64,000 nucleotides of DNA from JBGSUZ01 sp043770095 (GCA_043770095.1 JAYVIR010000049.1:62001-126000); one strand, 5' to 3'. Shown: positions 50,152 to 59,226, counted from the first letter of the stretch. Notes: generated by a model not told the origin, from the sequence alone. Numbers and translations are program-made.

Positions 50152-50826
50152 GTGGGTATTTTTGATCGTATTAATATTTTAGCAAAATCAAACATCAATG
50201 ATTTAATTGACAAGGCAGAAGATCCAGAAAAAATTGCGAAGCAGGTTATTTATGACTTAGAAGAAGCGCTTCGTGAAGCGAGCACAGGTGTTGCCGCTTC
50301 TATTACAGAAGAGAAAAAACTTAAGAGCTTAATTGACGAATGCGAAGACGAGTCTGAGCGTTGGGAAAAAAGAGCCATGACCGCTATTGAGAAAGGTGAA
50401 GACGATCTTGCCAAAGAAGCGCTTAAGAGAAAAGGCGGATTTGACAATGACTTAACAAGATACAGAGAGAGTCACATCGTTCAGCTTGAACAGGTTAAAA
50501 TGCTCAAAGATAGCCTTAGATTATTAGAGGGCAAGATTGAAGATGCGAAGAGACGCAGAGATTCTTTAATCGCTAGAAGCAAAAGTGCAGAAGCTCAAAA
50601 GAAAATTGCTGAGACGATGAGCAAAGCGTCTAAACTCAATCCACTTGATGTTCTTGACCGAATGGAAGACAAAGTGGCAATGGTTGAAGCTCAGGCTCAA
50701 GCTTATACAGAGCTTAAGCAAGACAGCCTTGAAGACAAGTTTGCAGAGCTTGATAAAGAAAGTGGCGCAGACGACGCATTGGCGGCATTAAAAGCAAAAA
50801 TGGCAAAAGACAAGGAAAACGCATAG
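50152..50826 (+). CDS. pspA: PspA/IM30-family membrane-associated protein
   Basis: A 224-residue, almost wholly helical coiled-coil protein of the PspA/IM30/Vipp1 (ESCRT-III-like) family that coats and stabilises the inner face of the cytoplasmic membrane. It starts MGIFDRINILAKSNINDLID, the amphipathic helix that binds lipids, and continues with long Lys/Glu-rich heptads. The start is GTG 50152 with AGGAGG 9 bases upstream. In this gene group PspA presumably works with DUF350 and DUF4178. No PspF or liaR-like regulator is nearby. Confidence 0.92.
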   Translation: MGIFDRINILAKSNINDLIDKAEDPEKIAKQVIYDLEEALREASTGVAASITEEKKLKSLIDECEDESERWEKRAMTAIEKGEDDLAKEALKRKGGFDNDLTRYRESHIVQLEQVKMLKDSLRLLEGKIEDAKRRRDSLIARSKSAEAQKKIAETMSKASKLNPLDVLDRMEDKVAMVEAQAQAYTELKQDSLEDKFAELDKESGADDALAALKAKMAKDKENA

Positions 50827-50828
50827 TT

Positions 50829-51416
50829 ATGGTTACCGCTAGCAAGCATTGGGTGCGTTTTGCCCTGCTCCTGTTAGCGGCTACCTTTTTTTTAACGGGT
50901 TGTGGAAATTTGGACGACAGTATGAAGAAAAATTTTCAAAAGGTTGAGAAATTAGATCAGGTTAAGACCGATTCGGGTCTCACCTATTCAGAAGGCCTCG
51001 ACTCAAATGAGAAACTCTATTTCTATAAAGGCGATCTTAAAGGCGCTCAAGTGGCGCTTTCTAAAGCGCTCAGCCGCGTGAAATATCAAGCTGGATCTCA
51101 AAAACAATTGGTTTTTGAAGTCAGCGATTATTTTGGCATTTTAGAAACTGGGTCTTATGAAAATCAAGCGGGGACGCTCGTGTATCTTGCCAGACAAGAT
51201 CGCGCCAGAAATCGGTTCTACGGCGTCTTTGTTCCATACTTTGGCAGTGGTTCTATTCGTATGAGCGGCAGCAATGTGAATAAGCAAAACACAACCCTAG
51301 ACACGAAGTCTTATGGCGGTGGCGTATTCAACAATGACTCCAGTTCGGGTGGCACCTCAATTTTCAACAGTGGTTCGAATACCGTTAAGGGTGGCAGCAC
51401 AGGTGTTGGTAAGTAG
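50829..51416 (+). CDS. DUF4247 lipoprotein
   Basis: A 195-residue exported lipoprotein with a signal peptide ending FFLTGCGN (lipid Cys near 25). The body matches the DUF4247 family (SGLTYSEGLDSNEKLYFYKG, then LVYLARQDRARNRFYGVFVP); the tail is rich in Ser, Gly and Asn (SYGGGVFNNDSSSGGTS), likely flexible and surface-exposed. Its ATG is 2 bases after the pspA stop. The family is found almost only in this gene neighbourhood. Function unknown. Confidence 0.85.
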   Translation: MVTASKHWVRFALLLLAATFFLTGCGNLDDSMKKNFQKVEKLDQVKTDSGLTYSEGLDSNEKLYFYKGDLKGAQVALSKALSRVKYQAGSQKQLVFEVSDYFGILETGSYENQAGTLVYLARQDRARNRFYGVFVPYFGSGSIRMSGSNVNKQNTTLDTKSYGGGVFNNDSSSGGTSIFNSGSNTVKGGSTGVGK

Positions 51417-51419
51417 CGA

Positions 51420-51442
51420 AAGTTGAATATTCGGTTCAACTT
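51420..51442. repeat. Inverted repeat between the DUF4247 and DUF350 genes
   Basis: AAGTTGAA (51420-51427) and TTCAACTT (51435-51442) form a perfect 8-base inverted repeat with a 7-base gap. There is no T run, so an intercistronic stem-loop is more likely than a terminator. Confidence 0.45.
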
Positions 51443-51472
51443 ATCATAGGACAATTAAAGGGGGATTTTTTC

Positions 51473-51679
51473 GTGGATTTATTATTATCAGAAATTTTAT
51501 CAAGCGTTATATTTGGACTTTTAGGCATTGTTGTCATGATGCTCAGTTACAAAGCAATTGACTGGGTGATTCCAGCAGATTTAAACAAGGAAATTGAAAA
51601 AGGCAATCTTGCCGCAGGTGTTGTTATTGCAGGTGTGTTCATAGCTATTGCAATCATTGTCAGCACCTCAATTCGTTAA
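51473..51679 (+). CDS. DUF350 small membrane protein (YjfL-like)
   Basis: A 68-residue protein with two membrane helices (about 3-30 and 43-66) and a short loop with NKEIEKGNLAAGVVIAGVF, the conserved DUF350 segment. It starts with GTG 51473, preceded by GGGGG 8 bases upstream. Members contain one or more such helix pairs; this is the minimal form and probably forms oligomers. It lies 8 bases before the spermidine-synthase-like gene. Transport activity has been suggested for the family but is not established. Confidence 0.85.
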   Translation: MDLLLSEILSSVIFGLLGIVVMMLSYKAIDWVIPADLNKEIEKGNLAAGVVIAGVFIAIAIIVSTSIR

Positions 51680-51687
51680 GGTCTGCC

Positions 51688-53220
51688 ATGCAAAATATTT
51701 CTGAAAAACGCATGAAATTTGAGATCGGCTTCTTGCTGATCTCTGTTTTTTTAATTGCCATTTGCGGGATTGTGTATGAACTCTCTATTGGCAATTTGTC
51801 TTCTTATTTAATGGGAAATACCGTTGTCCAATATTCCATTACCATTGGCAGTTTTATGTTTGCCATGGGTGTTGGGTCATTCCTATCACGCTACATTCAA
51901 AAAGACTTAATTGATGTCTTCATTTTGATTGAGCTTGCCGTGGGTATTTTTGGAGGCTTTTCTGCGGTGTTTCTCCTCTATGCCTATTCGAGTTTTCATT
52001 ATTATACAATTGCGATGTTTGGGACCATATTTATCATTGGCATCTTGATTGGCGTTGAAATACCAGTTTTGACAAGGCTTATTGATCACCGCTATAAAGA
52101 CATTAAAATTAGCATCTCCAATGCGCTCGGCTTTGACTATATTGGCGCATTGATTGGGTCAATTGGTTTTTCCATATTTTTACTTCCCAAATTTGGGATT
52201 ATCACCAGTTCATATATTTTAGGACTCCTAAATATTCTAGTGGTATTTATGAACATAGGGGTGTATTTTAAAGACATTCGATTTAAAAAGACCCTCGCGA
52301 TTATGACGCTCATTACCTTCATTGGCCTTATTTATGGACTCATTACGGCAGGGCCGGTCAGCTTGATTCTCGAACAAAAATTGTACAGAGATCGAATGAT
52401 CTATTTGGAGCAGACGCCATATCAAAAGATTGTCATGACGCGCAACAAAGAAGACTTTCGTCTGTTTCTAGATGGGAACATACAATTCAGTTCAACCGAT
52501 GAATATAGGTACCACGAAGCCCTTGTGCACCCAGCGATGTTAGCGGCCAAAAAAGCCGAAAACATCTTGGTGCTTGGCGGCGGAGACGGCCTTGCGGTCA
52601 GAGAAATATTAAAACATGACAGCGTCAAAAAAGTCACTTTGGTAGATTTAGACCCTGCGATGACGAAGCTGGCAAAGACGCATAAGCGATTATTAGAACT
52701 GAATCTAGATTCTTTGGAAAATCCAAAAGTGCAGGTTTTAAATCAGGATGCCTACCAATTCGTTGAAAAAACAACTGAAAAATTTGATGTGATTCTCATT
52801 GATTTACCGGATCCAAACATCGATGCGCTCAGTAAGCTGTACTCAAAGACTTTCTATCAAATGATCGGAGATCGGTTGACGGCAGGCGGCGTAGTTACGA
52901 TTCAAAGCACTTCACCCTATTTTGCGCCGAAGGTATACTGGTGCATTCGAAAAACAATGGCGGCATCGGGTCTGGACACCTCTGGATATCATTTGGAAGT
53001 GCCAACTTTTGGCGATTGGGGATTTACCATCGCTTCAAATGAGCCACTTAATCTTAAAAGGCGAAACGTGACGATAGCGACTCGGTTTTTAACCGATGAG
53101 CAGATGGATGTGATGTTTGTCTTTGCAAAAGATTTAGAAGCGCCCGAAGTTGAGGTCAATGGGATTATTAGCCCTGTCATATTAGAATATTATCATCAAA
53201 GTTGGAAATATTGGAATTAA
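51688..53220 (+). CDS. Membrane-bound spermidine-synthase-like aminopropyltransferase
   Basis: A 510-residue fusion of seven or so membrane helices (about 10-230) and a cytoplasmic spermidine synthase domain (about 235-480). Catalytic features of aminopropyltransferases are kept: IQFSSTDEYRYHEAL (near 270), LVLGGGDGLAVREIL (near 293), VDLDPAMTKLAKTH, and LIDLPDPN near 370, whose first Asp corresponds to the proton-accepting Asp. Thus it should use decarboxylated S-adenosylmethionine, but no SAM decarboxylase gene is in the window. The acceptor may be an amine or a lipid at the membrane; unknown. Last gene of the PspA-DUF350 operon. Confidence 0.88.
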   Translation: MQNISEKRMKFEIGFLLISVFLIAICGIVYELSIGNLSSYLMGNTVVQYSITIGSFMFAMGVGSFLSRYIQKDLIDVFILIELAVGIFGGFSAVFLLYAYSSFHYYTIAMFGTIFIIGILIGVEIPVLTRLIDHRYKDIKISISNALGFDYIGALIGSIGFSIFLLPKFGIITSSYILGLLNILVVFMNIGVYFKDIRFKKTLAIMTLITFIGLIYGLITAGPVSLILEQKLYRDRMIYLEQTPYQKIVMTRNKEDFRLFLDGNIQFSSTDEYRYHEALVHPAMLAAKKAENILVLGGGDGLAVREILKHDSVKKVTLVDLDPAMTKLAKTHKRLLELNLDSLENPKVQVLNQDAYQFVEKTTEKFDVILIDLPDPNIDALSKLYSKTFYQMIGDRLTAGGVVTIQSTSPYFAPKVYWCIRKTMAASGLDTSGYHLEVPTFGDWGFTIASNEPLNLKRRNVTIATRFLTDEQMDVMFVFAKDLEAPEVEVNGIISPVILEYYHQSWKYWN

Positions 53221-53266
53221 AAAAGCTTCTCAGACGTCTAAGAAAGACGTTGAGAAGCTTTTTTTA
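53219..53266. terminator. Bidirectional terminator
   Basis: A long stem with one bulge (53219-53238 with about 53245-53266) and flanking A/T runs separates convergent genes. On the minus strand it overlaps the stop codon of the DEAD-box gene. Confidence 0.85.
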
Positions 53267-54634
53267 TGCTTTAGAACCGCCACCACCGTTGCGCTTAGTA
53301 GAAGAAGGGCCGCGGCTGCTTGAAGAAGAACCTCGACTGCTAGAAGGACCACGGCTGCTTGAAGAACCACCACGCTTGCTAGAAGCAAAGGCACGGTCTT
53401 TATGACCAAAATCGCGCTTTTGTCCAGAATCTCTTGGCCCTTTGTGTTCGCCATCGTTGTGTTTATGGTTTGGATTGCTGCTGCGTCCTTTATCTTCTAC
53501 ATCAAGAAGACCTTTTGCAGATTCTTTAAAGACACGTTTTTTAATGGTTTGACCAGTTTCACGTTCAATTTGGTGGCACATTTGTTTGTCTTTGGCACTG
53601 ATAAAGGTGTAAGCGCGACCACTTTTGCCCATACGACCTGTTCTGCCAATTCTGTGGATGTAACTGTCCACATCAAGCGGAATGTCATAGTTGAAAATGT
53701 GCGTGATGCCTTCGATGTCAAGTCCACGAGCGGCAACATCGGTTGCAATGAGGTATTGAACTTTTAAGGCTCTAAACGACTTCATGACCTTTTCGCGTTT
53801 AGCCTGAGTAAGGTCGCCGTGGAGCTCTTCGCAGTTGTAGCCTCTTTCACTCATATTTTGAGCCAGTTTGGCACAACGGATTTTGGTGCGACAGAAAATG
53901 ATGCCCATGAAAGGTCGCTCTTCTCTTAAAATACGTTCAAAGTCGTCAAATTTGCCGCGCTCAGTCGTTTCGATGATATACTGATCAATTGCTTCAAGCG
54001 TGACTTGCGGCGCTTCCACTTTAATGCGAACAGGCTTTTTCATGTAGCGAGAAGCAAGTTTTCGCACTGGCTCCGTCATTGTTGCCGAGAAGCAAAGTGT
54101 TTGACGCGTTTCTGGCAATTTTTTTATGAGCATTTCTACATCGGGTAAAAATCCCATGTGAAGCATTTGATCGGCTTCGTCAAGAACAAGGAATTTGAGT
54201 TCTGTAAAGTCGAGCGTTTCTCTGCGCACGTGGTCTAAGAGTCGACCGGTTGTGCCAATGACAAGATGCACTTTGTTTTTCAATTTATGCATTTGCGCAA
54301 AGATGTCCTGACCGCCGTATGCGGCTAAAACGCTGATGTTTTTTCCTTTTTGGAGCATTTTGGCATCTTCTGTAATTTGAATGGCAAGTTCTCTCGTTGG
54401 GGCAATGATCATCGCCTGGAGATGGTTGCTTGTCGGATCTATTTTTTCGAAGATTGGCAGTAAAAAAGCAAGTGTCTTGCCTGTGCCAGTTTGAGCTTCG
54501 CCGATTAAATCAGAGCCAGCGAGAACCGGAGGAAGTGCTAAATCTTGGATAGGTGAAGCAATGGTAATATCCGCTGAATCGAGTGCTTTGCAGAGGTCAG
54601 CGCTAATGCCATATTGATAAAAGGGTTTACTCAT
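53264..54634 (-). CDS. DEAD-box RNA helicase (CshA-like)
   Basis: A 456-residue ATP-dependent RNA helicase. All core motifs are seen: Q motif region PIQDLALPPVLAG, AQTGTGKT (I), APTRELA (Ia), LDEADQMLHMGF (II), SAT (III), DVAARGLDIEG and HRIGRTGR (VI). After the core (about residue 370) is a charged linker and a tail of Ser-Ser-Arg-Gly repeats ending GGGGSKA, a flexible RNA-binding extension. Start at ATG 54634 with AAAGGCGG 6 bases upstream. Likely role in ribosome assembly or RNA decay, especially in cold. Single-gene unit. Confidence 0.93.
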   Translation of the reverse strand: MSKPFYQYGISADLCKALDSADITIASPIQDLALPPVLAGSDLIGEAQTGTGKTLAFLLPIFEKIDPTSNHLQAMIIAPTRELAIQITEDAKMLQKGKNISVLAAYGGQDIFAQMHKLKNKVHLVIGTTGRLLDHVRRETLDFTELKFLVLDEADQMLHMGFLPDVEMLIKKLPETRQTLCFSATMTEPVRKLASRYMKKPVRIKVEAPQVTLEAIDQYIIETTERGKFDDFERILREERPFMGIIFCRTKIRCAKLAQNMSERGYNCEELHGDLTQAKREKVMKSFRALKVQYLIATDVAARGLDIEGITHIFNYDIPLDVDSYIHRIGRTGRMGKSGRAYTFISAKDKQMCHQIERETGQTIKKRVFKESAKGLLDVEDKGRSSNPNHKHNDGEHKGPRDSGQKRDFGHKDRAFASSKRGGSSSSRGPSSSRGSSSSSRGPSSTKRNGGGGSKA

Positions 54635-54749
54635 AAAAACCGCCTTTCGTATAGTTACGTGGCACAAATAGCAATTTGAGCCACCTAGGTTATTTAGTCA
54701 TACAATCCACAATTTTATCATAAATTGCAGCAATGTCAAAGAACTATTT

Positions 54750-56867
54750 TTAATGATCTGCGGATTCTGCGAGTTCACTTGCTTCGGCTGCGCTCATAGG
54801 CCCTTCAATAAAGAACATGTCTTGAAGACCTTTGCCTTTTACTTCGATAGGCGTCCTTGTAGTGGTCGCAAAACTGCCTTTAACAATTTCGTAAGTCGAT
54901 CTAGAAACGTTGATGCGCATTGGCTCTGAATTACTTTCCATACGAGAGGCCGTATTGACGGTGTCACCAAAGACGTCATAAATATATTTTTTGACCCCAA
55001 CGACGCCGCCGACAATTTGACCGGTGTTGATGCCAATTCGAATCCGCCAAACCAGATCGCCTTTATTGCGTTCGGTTAAATACTCTAGAATTTCAATTGC
55101 CGCTTTGACCATGCGCTCGGCATGATCGGGAACGGGTACAGGGATTCCGCAGACTGCCATGTATGCATCACCAATTGTTTTAATCCGTTCACAGCCGTAT
55201 TTCTCCATAACCGCGTCAAAAGCGGTGAATATATCGTTGAGCTCAGAAATCAAAAAGACAGGGTCTAAGTGTTCTGAAGAGGTAGTAAAGTTGACGATAT
55301 CTGAAAAATAGACGGTACAGGATTCAAACTTGACGGGAACGGTTTTGCCAGAGCGTTTGAGTTCGTCAGCCACTTTTTTAGGTAAGATATTGAGCAATAG
55401 TTTTTCAGATTTTCGACGTTCTTTAACAACCCAAACGAGCAGGACACTAATCAGTACCATTGAAACGGCAATGATCGCCATGATCAAAAGCAGCCTGTTT
55501 CGTTCTTTAATGCGTTCGGCAATTTCTGCTTTTTGTTTTAACAATTCTTTGCCTTTTTTCTCGGTATCAAAAAGAACTTCTGAATTGGCAAATGCCGCAG
55601 CTGTTTTTTCTTCTTGCAGAGTGTCCGTTAACTCTGCATAGAGAGTGAGGTAATGACTTGCCTCAGAATAATTTTCGAGGGCTTGATAGTCACTGGCAAG
55701 CTGTTTTAAAGAATTTTTTAGGCCTTCTCTAAAGCCAGAAGTTTTTGAAGCTTCATAGGCTTCGAGGTGATAGCTCAACGCTTTTTCGGTGTCTTTTTCT
55801 TTGGCATAGATGCCGCCAAGGTTGTCTAATGCAGCAATTTCTCCTTCAAAATCTTGAACGGTTTTAAAGGTTGCCAAAGCTTGTTCATAAGCTGCAATAG
55901 CTTTAGGGAAATTATTGTCGCCTTCGTAAAGATGGCCCAAATTAAGGTTGATTTCTGCAATCAAACCTTCGTTTTTAAGCGTGGTGGCAATGACCATCGC
56001 CTGATCATAGAAACTCAAAGCATCTTGTGGCAAATTTTCTTTTTGATACAAATCACCAATGTTATTGAGTTCCGTTGCGGCTTCTTTTTGATAGCCTAAC
56101 TTTTGGTGAATCTCAAGTGCTTGTTGGAAATAGGTGAGGGAGGCATCGAAACGGCTCATTTCACTGTTTGAAGAACCTAGGTTGTTGGCGGTTACAGCGA
56201 TTTCCTCATTTAGACCTAATTGCTCATACAGTGCAAGCGCCGCTTGGTATTCGACAATGGATTTATCAAAAAGACCCATGGACTCATAGATTGTGCCTTT
56301 GTTATTTTTGACAAAGGCAACGCCTTTGTTGTCTTTGAGGTTTGAGAATAATTCTTCGGAGCTGTCAAAGCTGTCAAGCCCTTTGGCGTAGTCGCCTAAG
56401 TTAGCCCATAAAATACCAAAGCCATTTTTGCTATAGGCAAGGCCTTTCATATAATCAGCCGTCGTAGATTGTTCAGACGTTTCTCTAAAAAAGAGAATGG
56501 CATCCTCTGGGGCATCTTGAGCCAGACTGATGTAACCCAAATGGTTTAAGGCATCAATTTCTCCAATTTTATACTTGAGTTCTTGCGCGAGTGCAATGGA
56601 TTCATCCGCATAGGCAACCGCTTTCTGAATATCGATGGCGATTAACTTATCGCAAAGCTGATTGAGAATATCTACCTTTTGATTGCCTGAGGCGCTTTCA
56701 AGCGCAGTAGTCAGATTTTTGATTTCAGGATCGCGGTTAATGTCAACCGTTTGGGCAAAGGTAAAAGTGAACCCGATTTGAAAGACGGCAATCATGAGGC
56801 TGAGCGCTAAAGCTTGTTTTATGGATGCAGCGGAATTTAGCGAAAAAATAGAGCTGTTTTTTTTCAT
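54750..56867 (-). CDS. TPR-repeat adenylate cyclase (class III)
   Basis: A 705-residue protein: signal peptide or anchor (about 18-38), some nine TPR repeats (about 45-430), one membrane helix (about 452-475) and a cytoplasmic class III cyclase domain (about 510-690). Metal-binding Asp residues are in YFSDIVNFT and TIGDAYM. Purine-selecting positions read Lys (RIKTIGDAYM) and Asp (IYDVFGDTVN), the ATP form, so cAMP is the likely product; transition-state Asn and Arg are in NTASRMES. Start ATG 56867 overlaps the stop of the MBL gene (ATGA). The large extracytoplasmic TPR array suggests sensing of an outside protein. Confidence 0.92.
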   Translation of the reverse strand: MKKNSSIFSLNSAASIKQALALSLMIAVFQIGFTFTFAQTVDINRDPEIKNLTTALESASGNQKVDILNQLCDKLIAIDIQKAVAYADESIALAQELKYKIGEIDALNHLGYISLAQDAPEDAILFFRETSEQSTTADYMKGLAYSKNGFGILWANLGDYAKGLDSFDSSEELFSNLKDNKGVAFVKNNKGTIYESMGLFDKSIVEYQAALALYEQLGLNEEIAVTANNLGSSNSEMSRFDASLTYFQQALEIHQKLGYQKEAATELNNIGDLYQKENLPQDALSFYDQAMVIATTLKNEGLIAEINLNLGHLYEGDNNFPKAIAAYEQALATFKTVQDFEGEIAALDNLGGIYAKEKDTEKALSYHLEAYEASKTSGFREGLKNSLKQLASDYQALENYSEASHYLTLYAELTDTLQEEKTAAAFANSEVLFDTEKKGKELLKQKAEIAERIKERNRLLLIMAIIAVSMVLISVLLVWVVKERRKSEKLLLNILPKKVADELKRSGKTVPVKFESCTVYFSDIVNFTTSSEHLDPVFLISELNDIFTAFDAVMEKYGCERIKTIGDAYMAVCGIPVPVPDHAERMVKAAIEILEYLTERNKGDLVWRIRIGINTGQIVGGVVGVKKYIYDVFGDTVNTASRMESNSEPMRINVSRSTYEIVKGSFATTTRTPIEVKGKGLQDMFFIEGPMSAAEASELAESADH

Positions 56868-57691
56868 AGAGCATCCTCCCACTCAATAATGGTGCCGTCT
56901 TTGACAAGCTGGATGCGCTCGGGGTCAAATTGACTTTGGATTTCATCCAATTCGCTGTCACGTCGATGGAGCGCATGGTGTCCTAAAAAGAGCTTGTCGC
57001 CTGCGGCTTCATCTAAAAGAGCAACGCCTTTCGAGTGTGTGGAATGTCCCCAACCTTCATATTTTGAGTGGAAGTATTCACTTTGCGTAAAGTTGGCATC
57101 ATAATAAATCCAGTCAGAGCCATTGCAAAATTTAACAAGACTCTCGTGAATCTCATAGTTATGACCGAGGTCGGTGATATAGGCGAAACTTTTCCCGCCA
57201 AGGTTAATTCTGTAGACTAAATTTCCACCGGGATGATCGGAGGCCATCGTCTTAACCTGAGCACTCAAGGTGCTGACAATGTCATTGGTCAGTAAAGAAT
57301 GGAAATGAAATTTAGCTTGTAGCGCCTCGAAGCCCATGGGGAGATAAGGGGGAGAAAATAACCCTTTAATGGCGCGTTCGGGGTCGCTGATTTCCGTCAC
57401 TGGACCGTAAATATGAAATTCAAGACTGCTTTGATAGGCGGGCATAAAAAATGGTAGCCCGATTAGGTGGTCATAGTGATAATGGGAAATAAATAGGGAA
57501 ATGCGTTTGTAGCGTCTAAAGTCTCGATCGGATTGCCCGAGGAAGACAATTCCCGAACCGGCATCTAAAATGATAAGTTCTTCGTCGTTGGAAATTTCAA
57601 TGCAAGAGGTATTGACAGCGTAACTGTATTGATTGGGTGCGCCACCGGGGCAAGAGCCTTTAACACCCCAAAAAATAATTTGATGATTCAT
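56864..57691 (-). CDS. Metallo-beta-lactamase-fold hydrolase, possible cyclic-nucleotide phosphodiesterase
   Basis: A 275-residue cytoplasmic MBL-fold enzyme. Metal ligands: SHYHYDHLIGLP (near 77-82, HxHxDH), DHPGGN and TDLGHN (near 175), and the final FLGHHALHRRD near 245. The fold and HxHxDH site fit PhnP-like and class II cAMP phosphodiesterases, among others. It lies between a GAF/HD-GYP gene (10-base gap, shared ribosome-binding region GAGGTGATAACT) and a cyclase gene (4-base overlap). A role in breaking down the cyclase product is an attractive inference but unproven. ATG 57691 chosen for its GAGGTG site. Confidence 0.8.
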   Translation of the reverse strand: MNHQIIFWGVKGSCPGGAPNQYSYAVNTSCIEISNDEELIILDAGSGIVFLGQSDRDFRRYKRISLFISHYHYDHLIGLPFFMPAYQSSLEFHIYGPVTEISDPERAIKGLFSPPYLPMGFEALQAKFHFHSLLTNDIVSTLSAQVKTMASDHPGGNLVYRINLGGKSFAYITDLGHNYEIHESLVKFCNGSDWIYYDANFTQSEYFHSKYEGWGHSTHSKGVALLDEAAGDKLFLGHHALHRRDSELDEIQSQFDPERIQLVKDGTIIEWEDAL

Positions 57692-57701
57692 AGTTATCAC
57701 C

Positions 57702-59195
57702 TCATATGCGCTCATAGGCGCGTTCATTTTTAAAAATCACAACAAGGTCAGCATCAAGGCCACCCTTTGAAGCGTCGTCTTCTAAAATCTCAATTGATTT
57801 AGGAATCGGTATTGCAGGTTTATAGGGTCTATCTTTTGCCGTTAGAGCATCAAAGACATCCGCAACGGCGAGAATTCTCGATCGCATTTCAAGATGAGCG
57901 GCATCTCGTCCCTCTGGATAACCTGCGCCGTTTAATTTCTCATGGTGATCGGCGGCAATGCGTGGTACCAGTTTTAGATTTCTTGTCCATTCAATCCCAT
58001 TCAAAATATTAAAGGTATGTATGGCGTGGTCGTTGATTTCTTTGCGCTCTCTTGAAGTGAGGTTGCCTCTAGCAACCGACATGAACTCATATTCTTCTGG
58101 TGTGAGAAACGGAACTACGCTGCCTTCAGGATCTGCGATGGTCAGTTCTTTAAGTGTGTTAAGCAAGTCGCAGTCCTCATCTTTTAGAAATCCGCCAATA
58201 TTAATGGCTTCTAATTTGGATAAAGTTTCTTTGAGTGTCTCAGGCGTAAAATTAACAGAAGTGGCAAGTTCGCTTGACTCGCTGATGAGGCGGCTGATGT
58301 ATTTATAGCGCCACCTAATGAGGTCTATGCAATCATCAGACAGTTTGTTTCGCTTCATGAGCACGTATTCTCTAACGCCAATTTTGCCTACATCGTGCAG
58401 CATGCCTGCGATATAGAGTTCCTTTAAGGCGTCTTCGGAGAAGAAAAAGTCAGCATAAGGCCCATAATCGACTAGGTTAACCGTTTTTGCCAGTGCAACC
58501 GCATAATTGGCGACTCGCTTTGAATGACCTGCTGTGATAGGGTCTCTGCTATCCAGAGCGGTTACCAGCGTATCAATCATAGAGTCCAGCAAGTGTTCAA
58601 TGTCATTAAAGAGAATGCCGCGCTCAATGAGCATGGCGGCTTGAGAAGCCAGTGCACCTACAATTTTTTCGTCACTTACGCCATAGGGAGTGACATGGGT
58701 GACAAAGTCGTTTGAATAAGCCGTAAATCTAAACGTTGGATCGATTTTTTTATTGATCAATTGAAGGACGCCAATAATTTCATTGCTGTAATTTTTAAGA
58801 GGAATAACAAGCATGTTGCAGGTTTTATAGCCGTAACTCTCGTCAAAAGAGCGGTTGTGGTGGAAACCTAATATTTCAAGCGTATCTGACATAGATTTAA
58901 AATTATAAATGTCACCGGTCATGGCACAGGCGCCAGAAATGCTGTTCATATTGATGGGCATTTTAAAGGATTTAAATGGGAAAGACATCGAGGTATTAAA
59001 GGTATACATAAAAATAATTTGAGGATTTTCCTCAACTTGCTCTTTGATATAGATGCTGCCCGCATCACTGTCTGTAATTTTTATGCATTCGGTTAAAATC
59101 AACTCCAAAAGCTTGTTGACGTCTTTTTCAGCGGTGAGCTTTAGACCGATTTGACTAAACTTTTCTAATAAATCGGTGGAAATATCATTTGACAT
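57702..59195 (-). CDS. GAF and HD-GYP domain protein (putative c-di-GMP phosphodiesterase)
   Basis: A 497-residue cytoplasmic protein. The GAF domain (about 10-195, with AGSIYIKEQ, GVLQLINKK) is a ligand-sensing module; the HD-GYP domain (about 205-480) has LDSRDPITAGHSKRV, MLHDVGKIGV (near 265), the second HD-region and HHEKLNGAGYP (near 420) with VADVFDALTAKDRPYK. The GYP loop reads NGAGYP rather than DG.GYP but keeps the GYP residues, so c-di-GMP hydrolysis is likely. A region of about 75 residues is inserted within the HD domain (about 300-375). AAGGAGG precedes the ATG. First gene of the operon with the MBL enzyme and the cyclase. Confidence 0.9.
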   Translation of the reverse strand: MSNDISTDLLEKFSQIGLKLTAEKDVNKLLELILTECIKITDSDAGSIYIKEQVEENPQIIFMYTFNTSMSFPFKSFKMPINMNSISGACAMTGDIYNFKSMSDTLEILGFHHNRSFDESYGYKTCNMLVIPLKNYSNEIIGVLQLINKKIDPTFRFTAYSNDFVTHVTPYGVSDEKIVGALASQAAMLIERGILFNDIEHLLDSMIDTLVTALDSRDPITAGHSKRVANYAVALAKTVNLVDYGPYADFFFSEDALKELYIAGMLHDVGKIGVREYVLMKRNKLSDDCIDLIRWRYKYISRLISESSELATSVNFTPETLKETLSKLEAINIGGFLKDEDCDLLNTLKELTIADPEGSVVPFLTPEEYEFMSVARGNLTSRERKEINDHAIHTFNILNGIEWTRNLKLVPRIAADHHEKLNGAGYPEGRDAAHLEMRSRILAVADVFDALTAKDRPYKPAIPIPKSIEILEDDASKGGLDADLVVIFKNERAYERI

Positions 59196-59226
59196 GCCAC
59201 GCCTCCTTTTTTTCTTTTATAAGTGT

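Noticed and set aside
45193..51442. TTCAAC(T/C)TAT motif before the genes at 45260, 45724 and 51473
   Set aside because: Distances to the starts differ, one is inside an operon, and the motif is AT-rich and short; likely chance.
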